Source of the DNA: Metallyticus violacea | Taxonomy: Eukaryota; Arthropoda; Insecta; Mantodea; Metallyticidae | Assembly: GCA_030762175.1 (NCBI GenBank) | Contig: CM060833.1 | Location: 4,350,501 to 4,414,500, forward strand | Length of the DNA stretch: 64,000 bases | Reading direction: 5' to 3' | Shown: positions 34,920 to 46,614 of the stretch, piece after piece | How positions within the stretch are numbered: the first letter of the stretch is position 1 | Layout: each line of letters starts with the position of its first letter | Notes under the pieces: generated by a model | Told to the model about the DNA's origin: nothing | The model's input: the letters and a program-made list of their open reading frames with translations, nothing else | Databases searched by the model: none | Position numbers and translations under genes: made by a program

Positions 34920-36211
34920 CAATGGTAGGTCCATAAGTTTCCGACCTAACCATTTTCTAGGCATGATAAAGACAAAAACTATATTTCACTTTTCAATATA
35001 GTTACCTTTAATTGCAATACACTACTCACATCTTTGAATTAATACTTCAACCCCCCCCCCCCCCAAATAGACAGAAATCTTGTCTGCAAAATGGTCATAA
35101 AAAGCATTCATAACTTCTTCGTTACACATAAATTTCCTTTCTCGAAGGTCCTTCTTGAGTTTTGAGAAGAGGAAACAGTCACTGAGAGCTAGATCTGGGC
35201 TGTAGGGGGGATAGTTGATCTCCTTGAAGCCACATTTCTTCACAGCTTCCTTTGCAACAAGAGCTGTGTGCACAGGCGCGTTGTCGTGAAGAAGGCGCAC
35301 ACCACCACTCAGCTTTCCCCGTCTTTCCTCTTTGATGGAAGCACGTAGTCTGTGCAGTAGGCCAGCACAGTACTCCCCATTTACTGTGGTGTTCCTCTCC
35401 TTGAAGTGAATGAAGAGTATTCCTTCACAGTGCTAAAAGATTGTGGCCATGATTTTGTTGGTTGCCTGAGTGACCTTGGTCTTTAGAGGCGGTGCTTCGC
35501 CAGGTTTACGCCACTCCATTGATTCTCTTTTGGACAAGGAATCATAGTAAAGGACCATAGTTTCATCTCCTGTAACAGCAGAACTTGTCTCCTGTTGCCA
35601 CGGCAGAGCTCCAAAAAATGTCTGATAACAGATGATTTGTTGCTGCCTTTGGACTGGGGAAAGAAGTCTGGGTATCCATCTTGCACTAAGCTTATTTTCA
35701 TGTTTAATGTTTGTGAATAATTCGAAGGACTGTTGTTTTAGAAAGGCCCAACCTTGCTCCTATTTCTTTAACTTTGAGTCGCCGGTCTTCCATAATTTCT
35801 CCTTCCACAAGAGCGATGCTTTCAGGAGTGAGCACCTCCAAGGGCCGACCTGCACGCTCTTCGTCTTCAATGTGTTCTCGACCCATTCGAAAAAGTTAGG
35901 CCCATTCTGTTACGGTAGAATGTGAGGGGGATGCTTCCCCATATACATCGTCCAATCGCTGTTTAATTTCATTTGGAGTAAGTCCTTCTTTTGTGAAGAA
36001 CTTAATGACAACTCGAAACTCCATTTTTGAACATGTCACAGTCTTCTACACATAGCCTTTTTATGCGACTGTATCTGAACAACTGTACGCAGTAGAGGGG
36101 AAACTATAGCTGGAATTGTTTACTTAACAGATAAGGTATGACACCAGGTAAGCGTTTTGTGAAGGCGATAATCCTGAATGGCGAGGCCGGAAACTTATGG
36201 ACCTCCCTTCG
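34920..36211 (-). mobile_element. Mariner family A, copy 3
   Basis: Ends CAATGGTAGGTCCATAAG at 34920 and the inverse of CGAAGGGAGGTCCATAAG at 36211, flanked by TA on both sides; 1,292 bp. On minus: GREHIEDEERAGRPLE (linker), RLKVKEIGARLGLSKTTVLR, PCPKENQWSG, RLLHDNAPVHTALVAKEAV and YSPDLALSDCFLFSKLKKDL. A run of about 15 C at 35050-35064 (G on minus) interrupts the C-terminal codons. Frameshifts make it inactive. Confidence 0.9.
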
Positions 36212-37235
36212 TACAATTAGTTAGTACCCCATCATTGTGTCCCGAAACATAGGCGCTTACCTTGATGAAAGAAATAGAGTTTTAAGTACAATAATTTCCC
36301 GATAGAGGGCAGATGGACGGGTGGTAAGCCATTTCCTCTAACGCCGGCAGAGAAGTTCGGTATTTCTTTGGCGTGCAATATTCAATAATATTTTTCCAGA
36401 CACTTCTTTTTTTAGTTATGGAGCTCTTTAACGTGCCGTAAAAGTACGAATTGGAACTCATAGCTTACAATCCCTGCCTAAAGACTTTACGCTCTGAAAA
36501 ATCGATTGAACCTTGGATTAGGAAGACAACGTGCCAACCCAGATGACCGAGATCAACTCTTATGTAATAAGGTAGCTCTAAAGCTCGAGTATATCAGGAA
36601 AGTAGGCACATCCCTATATTTGTTTAATCCGAGAGTTATTTTGTATATGTGCGATAGCCTGAAATCACATATACAACTAGAACTGGTTTTACGGTTTTCT
36701 GCTCTTCTGGAAATCGCGTATTTTTTCAAGAACTGTTTCATCTAGAATTCTAGTGGTTTAATATATTGAAATAGTGTTCTCTGATTATGGTTTTACCCCT
36801 GTGAAGACAAATTAATAACATTTATAGAAAAAAAAAAAACAGAAATGGAGATACCAGAGCAATGAAACAGATAATGTGAAGTATTTCGATTATCTAGGTC
36901 TTAATATGAATGGGAGATGGATTAAACACATACACGTGGTCCCATACAATCCCAGGAACGAATATTAGAGGTTTCTAATATTTCTACAAAGTCTCTATTT
37001 GAATACATGACCGACTTAAAGAGAATTTTCCTGTCTGCACTGCGCTCTTTCTAACCGGTTTGTTCTACCCTCCATTTCCCCTGCTCTTCGTTTGTCGGTT
37101 AATCAGTTGATATGAAGTCTTTGTACAGAAGTTAGCGTTGTGAGACCACGTGTTTCACACTTTAGCACACAGAATCTTCATGTATATTTTTATGTGACAA
37201 AGAACTCGTGTACAGAAGTGAAACTGCGATTTATA
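36212..37235. other. Unassigned DNA
   Basis: ORFs 36506-36745 (plus) and 36553-36741 (minus) overlap on opposite strands and show no domain. An A-run lies at 36829-36839. Confidence 0.35.
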
Positions 37236-37895
37236 GACGTTATTCCCTGCTGTTCGTTCGCCTCACAGGGAAACTGTTCGTAATCTTGTGAATAGAGTTA
37301 GGGAAACAGGGTCTGTTCTTGATAAGAAATCGAAAGTAAAAAACCGTATTCTTACAGAGGAAAAACTCAATGACATCGGAGAAAAAGTTAGAATGAAGTC
37401 TAAAGAAATCTCTGAGAAAGCTTGCACAGGAATCAAGAATTTCGCAAACCTCGGCTTGGAATGCCACTAAACTTTTAAAGTTAAAACTACATAATATAAC
37501 TGTAGTTCAGAAATTGTAACCACGCGATAATGTGAGTACAGGTATTTTCTGAAATTGGATATTGCATAAAAAATGTTCCCACTATTAATTAACCCGCATT
37601 TAATTTTTTTTACGGACAAAGCGTGGTTTTAATTACGTGACCATGTAACGACTCAAAACAAATGACACAGAGAATGCAGAAAACCGATCTTGTACACGAA
37701 ATGCCATTGTATGACCGAAAAATTTGTGTTGTGCTGTGAACGCTTACAAAATTATAGGGCCTATAAGAAGAGAAATTGCTGCAATTTCAGAGGAATTAAT
37801 TAATGTTAATGCAAATTTTCTTAAAAGGTGTGTGAGATGTGTGGCAGCACAAGAACACCATTCCCAACATATTTTCTGACGATGGTAAGTGATTA
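37236..37895 (+). mobile_element. HTH/DDE transposase remnant (DUF4817-like), internally deleted
   Basis: Near 37257-37450: RTVRNLVNRVRETGSVLDKK-like, then NRILTEEKLNDIGEKV. This is the N-terminal domain of the insect transposases that pair an HTH (DUF4817) with a DDE domain. Near 37615-37645 FFTDKAWF stands for the first catalytic block (FTDEAWF). After a deletion, the C-terminal CVRCVAAQEHHFQHIF segment occurs near 37827-37865. The second and third DDE blocks are gone and there are many stops, so it is a dead deletion derivative. Confidence 0.6.
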
Positions 37896-38212
37896 TAGTA
37901 GTTATAATTTGAATGAGAAATCTATGTGCTTGAGTTTAAGGGCTATAAATCCGACTCCGCCGGCAAGCACTGTGCTTCGCGGTACCAAGCAAATGCCCGT
38001 TAAGCCGGTCACGCGTCCAAACGAAGGCTGTATATAACTAATATGGAGAATATGTATAGCGCTATGGTAGATTCTGTCATGTTCCTATGACTTTCAGATA
38101 TGGGAGCTAGGAGAAAGTGGCCCGACTGAACAAAGTTCAAAACGAGTTTCTAAAGTGAGTTTTGGGAATAGGGAGAAATGTACTGTGGGGTTTACAGGAA
38201 TTTATGAGCTGT

Positions 38213-38498
38213 TTATTTATTTCCGGACACTCTTTAACACCTCAAGTCATCAACGTCCCTTTCAAATCAGGGCATGAAACGGCCAATAAATTTTGCTCAG
38301 AAGGCTCTTCTTTCAGACTTGAGGTTCTTTATCGTGCCGTAAATGTGCGACACGGGACCCACGGTTTTACTTCCCTTCCGAAGGAAGCCATACTGAGGAT
38401 TTTTACGCCTGAAAAATTCCATCGATCCTGGTGGGGTTTGAACCCGCGATCTTGAGTTTAGGAGGAACTATGATTACCACTACACCACGAGGACCAAT
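38213..38498 (-). mobile_element. tRNA-derived SINE, family S1, copy c, with perfect target duplication
   Basis: Flanked by identical 12 bp TTTATGAGCTGT at 38201-38212 and 38499-38510. On minus the head has GGTGTAGTGGTAATCATAG (A box) and a B box GGTTCAAACCC. The S1 body follows. The 97-codon plus ORF is an antisense translation. Confidence 0.9.
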
Positions 38499-38510
38499 TT
38501 TATGAGCTGT

Positions 38511-39224
38511 GAAGAGACACTCGCTGTAAAATTACAATAACTGACCACTAGCTACGCTCTATACAAGGGGATCGCACAGCATTAATGGCTTTATGCTACA
38601 AACATTACATTAGTAATTGGGGTCCATGATACTGGGCAGCGAGTATTAAATAAGTTTAAAGAGCACTGGAATGGGTGTGATAAAAGGGTGCAAGGAATGG
38701 CAATGGTTTTTGGTAAAACGCACAAAAAAGACTTACGAACATTAATCAACAGGATATAGAGGCAGAATGCAGAGGTAAAATATCAGCATAAGCAACGAAC
38801 TCAAAATCAGATGGATGGCAGAGAGATTTATATAAATTCAAGAATTCCAAAATAGACGGGGTCAGGATTAGGGGGTATTGAAGGCGACTAAAATAACAGA
38901 TGAGGCTGGGAAGACAGACTGTGTGGAGACAGAGAAAACTGAAATCACTTTCTAATGGTTGCTGAAGTATCGAACAGTGGAGGTTGACAGCTAAGTTCGC
39001 TAAGTCGAATAGGGATAGGTTAGCATGTTGGAATCTGTTTGCACAGAAAAACAACTGGTTAAGGTTGGTTCTTTTCTGTGCAAAGTGCGTGGAATTAGAA
39101 GCTTTGTTGCAGTAGACGGGCTCCTTGAGTCATTGGAGTTATTATAGACAGTGTTGGGAAAACCATGATGCTGAAATCTGCAGGAAGGTAAGTTTTCTAA
39201 TCCATACTTTAAAAGATTAAACGG
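38511..39224. other. Unassigned DNA, possibly upstream LINE sequence
   Basis: A broken plus-strand frame (near 38650-38720) reads LNKFKEHWNGCDKRVQGM, without a family I can name. It may be part of the LINE remnant that follows. Confidence 0.3.
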
Positions 39225-39960
39225 TCCCTACCCAGAACCTTAATAAAGATCTTTATGCAATCTCCTGGTGATGTTTCACTTCGACTACTGCGATTTTCTG
39301 CTCACAGACTTAAACTCTTACCTAACGACAGCGTGTTCATAATGTATGCATACGTTACATCTGCGATGTGCGTTTGTTCGATCACATAACACCCTCCCTT
39401 GGTTACGGCTGAAAGACCGAAGAAATGTTAATTTTCTCACACTATTTTTCAAAATTATCGATACATCTTCTCTATCTTCTCGTTTTCCTCTCATAATCTT
39501 AACACACGTTCTGAAACCCAGCACGTACTATTGTTACATCATCATTCACCGTAACCATCGCCCATCTCTGGGGTTCATTGCCACGGGATGTCAGAGACTG
39601 CCGAACTTTAGGAGCATTTCACAAGAAATTGCTTAACATTATTGGAAATAATCCATTACTCTAGATTTGGATTCCCTTTGTTACAATATATGTATTTATT
39701 TTGTTTATCTGCTGTAGGTTTATTCCTTCTATTATTTTATTATAAAACTTAATATCTCCTTCATAGTATTGTTAGGGGTTTTCATGTTTTATGTTTCACT
39801 AGTGCATTTGTTGCCACTTTTATAATTTACATAGGTTCATATGTTGTTAGTGCTTGTATTTTTATTGTTTTTTTTATTTTTTTCTTCTTCTTATGTCAAT
39901 ATTTCTTGATATTCATTTTTATTATCCAAGTTTATGTATTAGCATGCATTTAATTATCTA
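39225..39960 (+). mobile_element. Non-LTR retrotransposon 3' region (Jockey/CR1-like)
   Basis: From about 39268 the plus strand reads FHFDYCDFLLTDLNSYLT, then LRCAFVRSHNTLPWLRLKDR and RNVNFLTLFFKIIDTSS. This is the conserved C-terminal segment of Jockey/CR1-type ORF2 (YxDYCDxVYxDL...LGWLxLKxRRxxHxLxLLYKIL). IIIHRNHRPSLG, QRLPNF and RSISQEIA follow. An AT-rich 3' region extends to about 39960. One stop and a frame break near 39330; inactive. Confidence 0.65.
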
Positions 39961-40011
39961 CTTCATGCTTTAAATAGGTGTACGTGTGTGCATATAGCAT
40001 TGTTCTTGGTA

Positions 40012-40960
40012 CAGGATGCGCACAAATGATTGAAACGCTTTCATGATGTTTTTTATGGTCATTTTATTAGAGGTATGGCGATTGTGTTTGATGCAATAAG
40101 TATTCCTCAAATTTTGTTTGAATTCTGCAGCTTCTTCTTACAGCCACGAGAGCGCAACAGTTGTCGACGACCAAAAGCTTACGCTGTTCTCGAATTTCAC
40201 TCGAGTCGATGTGTGGCAACCGTGCGGCGAAACTTTAGAGCGATGTTCGGGAAAGATCCACCCAGTGCCAACTCCAATGGCATCAATAGTTTAAAGCCAT
40301 GGGATGCCTGATCAACGGGTAAACCGAGTGTGCCTGAAGAAAAATTCACAGTTTCACAATAGCCCGCAGAAGTCCACTCGCCGAACGATTATGCAGCCCC
40401 AGAACGAAAGGAGTTCTGTAATAAACTTGTTTCAATGATGAGACAACATTCTATTTGAGTGGTAAAGTGAACAGAACATTTGGGGAACCGAAAATGCCCA
40501 TTTCGTCGTGCAGCAGGTTCGTCACTATCCCAAACCTTAATGTTTTCTGTGCGATATTCAGATTTAAAATTTACGGTCCCTTCTTCACTGAAAATTCCAT
40601 TGCAGGGCACATTTACCTGGATATGTTAGAGAATTGGCTCATGCCATAGTTGGAAACTGCATCTGCCAACAGGATGGCGCTCCATCTCAATTCCATCATA
40701 ATGTTCGTGGCTCCTTGGACACCAAAAATTTCGAGACCGACAGCGTAAACTTCATCTACCAATAGGACGTGTTCCTCCTCATTATATCATGATATTCGTG
40801 ACTTAGGGCGTGAGATGAAGTTGACTACAGGAGTAAAGTCACTTATGGAGCAGTTAACACTATAAACAAATTTAGGATCTCACTATACAGTTTTGTAATG
40901 ATACCTCAAATAATAAAGCAACAATAATGCTTTGAGCTTCAATCATTTGTGCGCATCCTA
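40012..40960 (+). mobile_element. HTH/DDE DNA transposon with terminal repeats (compact, 949 bp)
   Basis: The left end AGGATGCGCACAAATGATTG (from 40013) and its inverse near 40958 form a nearly perfect terminal repeat of about 20 bp. TA lies outside each end, as for IS630/Tc1/mariner-type insertion. Inside, plus frames read AYAVLEFHSSRCVATVRRNF then RAMFGKDPPSANSN (HTH, near 40170-40280). Further on come SGKVNRTFGEPKMP (near 40458), FRFKIYGPFFTENSI, HIYLDMLENWLMP and QQDGAPSQFHHNV (second catalytic block, near 40670). Stops and deletions throughout. Family by pattern: DUF4817 HTH plus DDE. Confidence 0.82.
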
Positions 40961-40974
40961 TACATTTAATGGTC

Positions 40975-41910
40975 AAGAATCGTAGTAGCTACAGCTGTTT
41001 GTTGCAGTGTACGGGAAAAATGTCAAACATGGAACATATTAAGTACTTGGTAAAGGATGTAACAGAAATTCATAAAGATATGATAAATACGGTCGGAAAC
41101 TTTGCATCATCGTTTCCAACCGTTTCCAAGTGAACCTTAAATGCATCCGTGAAAGCTTGGCAGATGAGGATGACCATGATCCGTCACGACACCACACATT
41201 ATCGATAAGGTGCACGATGCAGCTCTGAAGAAGCCGGTTAAAGGTGTCTGACATTGCTCTGGAGCTCTGGAAACCCGTATTTCACATTTTGAGAGGAGAA
41301 TTGTGCTTTAAAACATTACCGGCAAGATGTTGACTCAGCATCAAAAGCAAGCGAAACACAGTGCAAATCTCTCAGCAAAGTCTGGCCCGTTTTCACAGAG
41401 ATACCTCCGACGTCTTGCGTCGATTTTGACCAGGGTGCACTACAACACACCTGAAACAAAACACAGTCTAAACAATGGAGCATCGCGATTCTCCACCGCC
41501 AAATGAGGTCACGAGTGTGAAACGCCGGTGTGATCATGGCGTCGGTTTTCTGGGATGCCAAAGATGTACTGCGCATTATAGTAACCTATAACCTTCTGGG
41601 CGTACAAAATATGGCAGAAAAGACCGGGTGTATCAAAGAAGAACATCAAGACGATGCTTGTCCTCATACAGGTGCTGCTGCAATGACGAAAATCAACAAT
41701 TAGAGTAAGATTTGCTGCCGCATCCGCCCTATTTCCCTAACTTGGTTCCATCAGACTTCTATCTGTCCCCTGAAATGAGGAACTGAAACCGTCAGTTGCA
41801 GACCTAGAGGAATTTGAAGGAGTAAATACTTGGGAGCAGCGCTGGACAAGGGTCAAGGGAGACTGTGTTGAAGAATATTTTCATTTTGAGCTTTTCAAAT
41901 GACCCTCTTA
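40975..41910 (+). mobile_element. Mariner remnant family E, copy 1
   Basis: Starts with GGTCAAGAATCGTAGTAG, shared with 43070. Plus frames show TPETKHSLNN (equivalent to HYTPETKxQSxxW, near 41450), ASVFWDAKDV (near 41540) and PHPPYFPNLVPSDFYLSPEM (third block, near 41720-41780). The right end GGGTCATTTGAAAAG (inverse) lies near 41905. Family E is distinct from A and B by its termini. Many frameshifts. Confidence 0.6.
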
Positions 41911-42611
41911 CAAAATGTTTTCCATGAATCTTTTTTCCACACACTCTGGTTTTGAGCAGGCTGACAACTTAACTAAACAAACCGACTGTTGCTGTGGCAC
42001 ACAGAGAAACTTGTCAGCCTATCAGAAGAGATCAGCACACTATGACAGGCATCTGCAGCAGTACACTTACATTTGTATTCCCCTTAAGAACCGCACACAC
42101 ACATCTAAGTGTTGAAAAAGTTTTAAAGGCGCACGCTCCTTCTTGCACGATGATCCCCTAAGCACAAAAGAACTAAGCTGGGGATGAGATCTGCAATTGC
42201 TTCATTAAAATGGAATTTGCTCCGAGTGCCTGAAGGGAGGGGAAACGTGAGACGCAGAGCTGCAAAAAGAATTTTAAAATTTCCGCAGCAGAGCACGGCC
42301 AGCAAAGAAGGTAATCACTACGAAAAATAACTTTTTATTGCAGGATCACCTTAAGAGGGCATTATTCATAAATAAACATTGCTTGCGTTGTTTTAAAACA
42401 TTCATCATCATCATCATCATCTCTCTTTTACGTCTTCATTTGCATTTACAGCTTTTAATTTAAATCATGTGATTATTATGCTATGGAAATACTAAGTAAA
42501 ACTTTTTGATTGAACTACGAGCAGTTTTCTCCAGTAACTTCAGAAATATTCTCCAAGAAGCTAATAAAACACACCATGCAGTATAATACACGACGAATCT
42601 AAAGTCCTTTC
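41911..42611. other. Unassigned DNA with small ATC microsatellite
   Basis: ATC repeats at 42403-42420. No gene recognised; ORFs 41915-42115 and 42123-42305 lack any pattern. Confidence 0.4.
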
Positions 42612-42832
42612 CTGGTAAACACTGATGATACATGATATGAAATGATATTTTGGGAAAGGAATTTGTAAGGAGGAAACGTTTCAGGCGTCAGTTTAGGGTA
42701 CCTCCCCGGCATTTGCCATTTATGAGGATTGAGGAAAACCTGGAAAAAACCTCAGTCACGGAGGACGGTTCTGGCGAGATTTGAACCCCAGGCCTCCCGC
42801 TCATGAGTCCGCGCCTTAACCGGTAGCGGTGC
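42612..42832 (-). mobile_element. tRNA-derived SINE, family S3, copy 3
   Basis: On minus, the head carries GGTTAAGGCGCGGACTCATG and a B box GGTTCAAATCTC. The body matches the other S3 copies (GAAAACCTGGAAAAAACCTC on plus), and the tail end is shortened near 42612. Confidence 0.75.
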
Positions 42833-43069
42833 ATCTAGGCATTAAATTATGTTCAGCAAGATATGGATTTTAAATGAATTACTTTTCACATTAGGTATGA
42901 AAAATATGTATATATAAATGAGACAATTTTATCAAAACAGGGTAAATTTGGCGAATTCTTACATGAAAAGTTCTCGGAATGACTTACAGATTGCAGCAGC
43001 AGTTCCGAAGCAGTTTTGTTATTAAACCCAGTCATCTTCCATAGAAACGTGTGCAATAATAAATGGATT

Positions 43070-44100
43070 GGTCAAGAATCGTAGTAGCCACAGCTGTTTG
43101 TTTAGTGCAGACGTGTATACCGGAAAAATGACAAATATCAAACACCGTACGGTTATTAAGTATTTGGTAAAGAGTGTCACAGATCTGACAAACACTCTAC
43201 GGGACTCTGAACCATCGTTTTCAACCGTTTACAAGTGAACCATGCGGCCGATGAAAGCTAAAATTTATTTTAAGTTATGATTATTTCTATTTGTTTTATT
43301 AGACAGAGCATCTCCAATTATAGAACAACTAATATATTTCCATGATCATTCTGTAGTGGATCACCAAAATCCGTCACGAAATGGTTCTGGGGGATTGGTG
43401 TCCGAAATTGCCGAAGCTATGGTCATTTTGAGGGAAGAAAGCATCGGTAAGAAGGGTGCAGCGACTTAAGGTAAAAAGCGAATCACATTACAGATCTCTC
43501 AGCACGTTTTTTTTTTTTCCCCCAATTTTCAAGGTGAACTCGTCGACTTATGACCAGTGATGAAACATGTATGCACTAGTACACACCTGAAACAAAACAG
43601 CAGTCTAAACAAGGGGGGTGTCTCGCTTCTCCACCGCCAAATGAGGTCAAGTGTGTGAAAGATCATGGAGTCTGCTTTCTGGGATGCCAGGGCCTATAGA
43701 AGACAAAAATACGGAAAAAGAGCCGAGTTTATCAAAGAGGAAAGCTATCTTGCATCAAGGCAATGCTCACCCATACACATGTGTCGTTGCAAGGCGAAAA
43801 TCAATGAACTGACGCACGATATACTGCCACATCCGCCTTATTCTCCTGAATTAACTCCAGAGAACTTTCAGCTCTTCTCTAAAATGAAAACAATTGCTTG
43901 CCGGAAAGACATTTTTGTTCAACAGGGAGCTTAAACCTCAATTGAGGCATATTTTACAGATCTGGAGGAACATTGTTTTCGTGATGGATAAAGGCTTTAT
44001 CGCTGGACAAAGTGCATAAGTGTCAAGGGAACCTATGTTGAAAAACAACAGTAATTTCGTCATTTTGTGCTTAATTCCGATAAATTTTAAAATGACCCTA
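43070..44100 (+). mobile_element. Mariner remnant family E, copy 2
   Basis: Same start as 40975 (GGTCAAGAATCGTAGTAG) and shared IKYLVKSVTDL-like sequence. MTSDETCMH stands for the first catalytic block near 43555, then TPETKQQSKQG, then PHPPYSPELTPENFQLFSKM at about 43830-43890, where the usual SPDLAPSDF aspartates are E. It carries an extra 80-100 bp near 43262-43345 absent from copy 1, and a T/C run at 43508-43524. Right end near 44100 (complement of TAGGGTCATTTTAAAAT). Inactive. Confidence 0.62.
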
Positions 44101-44662
44101 ATATATTATGAACATTCGTCTTTGTTCTAATTTTCCGGTATATTTCACGTAGAGTCCCCTCCTAAAAACATCTGCATTTTGAACTAGTGTAGATCGAACG
44201 CTCCCTTTTATCTAGACCACCCGACGCACAGTACTGTTAGAGAAGTTGCCTACTGCGGTAGGCGCCAGAACCCACTTGCCGCCAGGCCGGCACTTGTTAT
44301 CCGTTAATTAGGTAGAAGCAAAACTTGGCCGGCGATGCTTTCCAAAATTAATACACGCTCGTGTAGTAGTCAATAACGTGAACAGTTCAAGCAGTAGCCC
44401 GCGGGTTGCACATCGTCTGAAATTGTTGGCTACGATATCGCTTATAATAAAAAATAAAATTAAAAAAAAAAATCTGTCCAGCCTGTCTGGTTTTGACGTT
44501 CAGGTGTTCACCTGAGGGTTTGTTGATAACAGAAAAATGCCGGGGTTTGTTCAGTTACTCTCTAGCTCTTGTTTCTGCAAAACGGAGCTAAGTAATATGA
44601 TCAGTCCACAATGTTGGCAAGCCTGTAATTAGTACTATTTTTACCAATGTTTTCCTTCACGT

Positions 44663-44707
<45 letters not shown>

Positions 44708-45042
44708 TTTACCAGAGCCGGCTTTCCAGGACAGCAGATACAGCCGGCTCACCATTCATTTATCTTGTATACAGGATGAATCATCTAAACTTGCACCGCA
44801 AATATTTCTGAAATGGATAGTGCTATTGATGTGCTGCTTTTACAGAATTGATGTTTCGACAAGAGCTCATAATTGTAACCCATGCACAGATATTACTAAA
44901 TATTAGAATGTGTGTTTGTTGAAAAAATTACATTTTTATATAAAACAATGTGTATTGATATCAAGAAAATAAAACTAGAGGAAATTAAAATGTAAACTGT
45001 GTTTTTTGCACGATTCTACTGCAAGCAGTTTACGGGCTATAG
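44101..45042. other. Unassigned DNA with a 40-base A-run
   Basis: Pure A at 44665-44704. TACAGGATGAATCATCTAAA near 44772 resembles a DNA-transposon terminus (family pattern TACAGGGTGATTCA), but its partner end was not found. Confidence 0.35.
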
Positions 45043-45770
45043 TAATATGAACATTTTAAATACAGTTTTTTTTTTGCCCTATTTAACTGTTTAGTTACTA
45101 GGCTACCATGTTCCTAAGTTTACTTTTCTTAACTATTTTTGTAGGTTTGTGTAGTTACAAACCTTCTGAATGTCCAAGAAAACACACGTTACATTTTGTA
45201 CTTATGTGTTTTTACTGTACTCTCTTAAGAAATACGAAACCTGGTCTTCACAGGTTGTGTTCAAAATGATGACACAGCTACAACACAAGCTTTCAGTCTG
45301 TCACGTAAAGATTGCTGCACATGTTGTAGCGTTTCAGCAGAAGTTTCAGAAACGACAGCGGTAACATGTCGTTTCATATCTTCTGGTGTTAGTCGGTATG
45401 TCCTTGTAGACAGTGTCTTTTAGCTTTCCCCACAGAGAAAGGGGTCAAATCTAGTGGACGGACAGGGCAACGTACAGCTTTCCTTCGTCCAGTCCAACGA
45501 TTTCGAAACAAACAGTGAAGACAAGTCTGTTGGGACATCTTTCAGTGTACACATTACAAGAAAGAACATCCTCCATGTCGACTTTTTCAGCAGTAAATTA
45601 CCATCTTCAATCACGTCCAACTTAAATAACTGTCATAAAGTACTGGCAAGGAAGTCCCAGTAAAATCATCTAAAAGAAACAAGATCTAAACAAGCATATG
45701 ATTATCGCGGTCAAGTAGCTAAATAGTTAAATGGGGCAGACAACTGTAGATACTTAAAATGTTCATATTA
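45043..45770 (-). mobile_element. HTH/DDE transposon deletion derivative with long terminal repeats
   Basis: TAATATGAACATTTTAAATA at 45043 and its inverse TAATATGAACATTTTAAGTA ending at 45770 start an inverted repeat. It continues inward (GCCCTATTTAACTGTTTAG against GCCCCATTTAACTATTTAG) for roughly 55-60 bp with gaps. On minus, WGKLKDTVYKDIPT-like residues then TPEDMKRHVTAVVS and AETLQHVQQSLRDRLKAC appear near 45250-45430. This is the C-terminal tail of DUF4817/DDE transposases. The catalytic core is deleted. Confidence 0.72.
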
Positions 45771-46018
45771 TTATTATTATATTCCAATTTCCTTCAGTTT
45801 TATTTTCTTGGTGTCAACAGGCTTTGTTCCATTTGGAAAAAGTGTACATTTATTCACGAAATACGTGTTCTAATAATTATTAATATTTGCGCATGGGTTG
45901 CAATTATGAGTTCCTCCCTAAGCTTCAATTCTTTGAAAGCAGCATGTCAACAACAACAACTTCCATTTCAGAAATATCCACCCGGTATATGTAAACGTTA
46001 ATTTCATGGTTTTCAGTA

Positions 46019-46614
46019 ATTAACTCAAATTTAAATTATTTTTGAGTTAATTCATTGGTAACAGCGTGTTGCTTAAACACGATTCTTACACTGGTATAAC
46101 GAAATCCCGTCAGAACGAATTTGGCTGCATTACGACCTGTTTCATGGCAGTTACCATGGAAACGGTACACGCTTGCTTTATGCTCCAAGATAGCAAGTAC
46201 AGCCAAAACTGAGAATCGGACATCTAGAATTTGGAGAAATGTGTGTCGTTGATTGGCTGACCCGCTTATATTGCAACACAGAAGGATGGGCCAACTTGTT
46301 AAATATATATTTTTTGAGACTTCGTTTACTATAAAACTTTTTAAATTTTACGTCTACTGTTATCTACTTGTTTTACAGTCTGTAGGTATAAAAATAAACC
46401 TTTTTGGATTGTTAATGTATTTCTTTAACTGCTATTGAATGTCCTTCCGAATATATTGAAGGGGGTGTGTGCCACTACTGTTTGTAGCTTTCTATTGCGT
46501 CATTCTATACGATAAGGTGCATTGTTGCATTTAAATAAAATAACATACAAACAGCAAGTATATTTAAAAGTCCACTTTCCTATTACAAACCTGCTGTAGT
46601 ATCTCTAATGTGTT
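46019..46614 (+). repeat. Composite repeat R1, copy d (short form without array)
   Basis: The left part matches 20172-20540 (ACTCAAATTTAAA, GGTAACAGCGxGTTGCTT, TTTATGCTCCxAGATAGCAA). From about 46370 it jumps to sequence matching 22760-22985 (AAAATAAAxCTTTTTxGAT, TTTAAxTGCTATTG, ACAGCAAGT). The internal tandem units and middle module are absent, so this is a deletion derivative or an ancestral short element. Its right end is interrupted by an S1 SINE. Confidence 0.72.
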
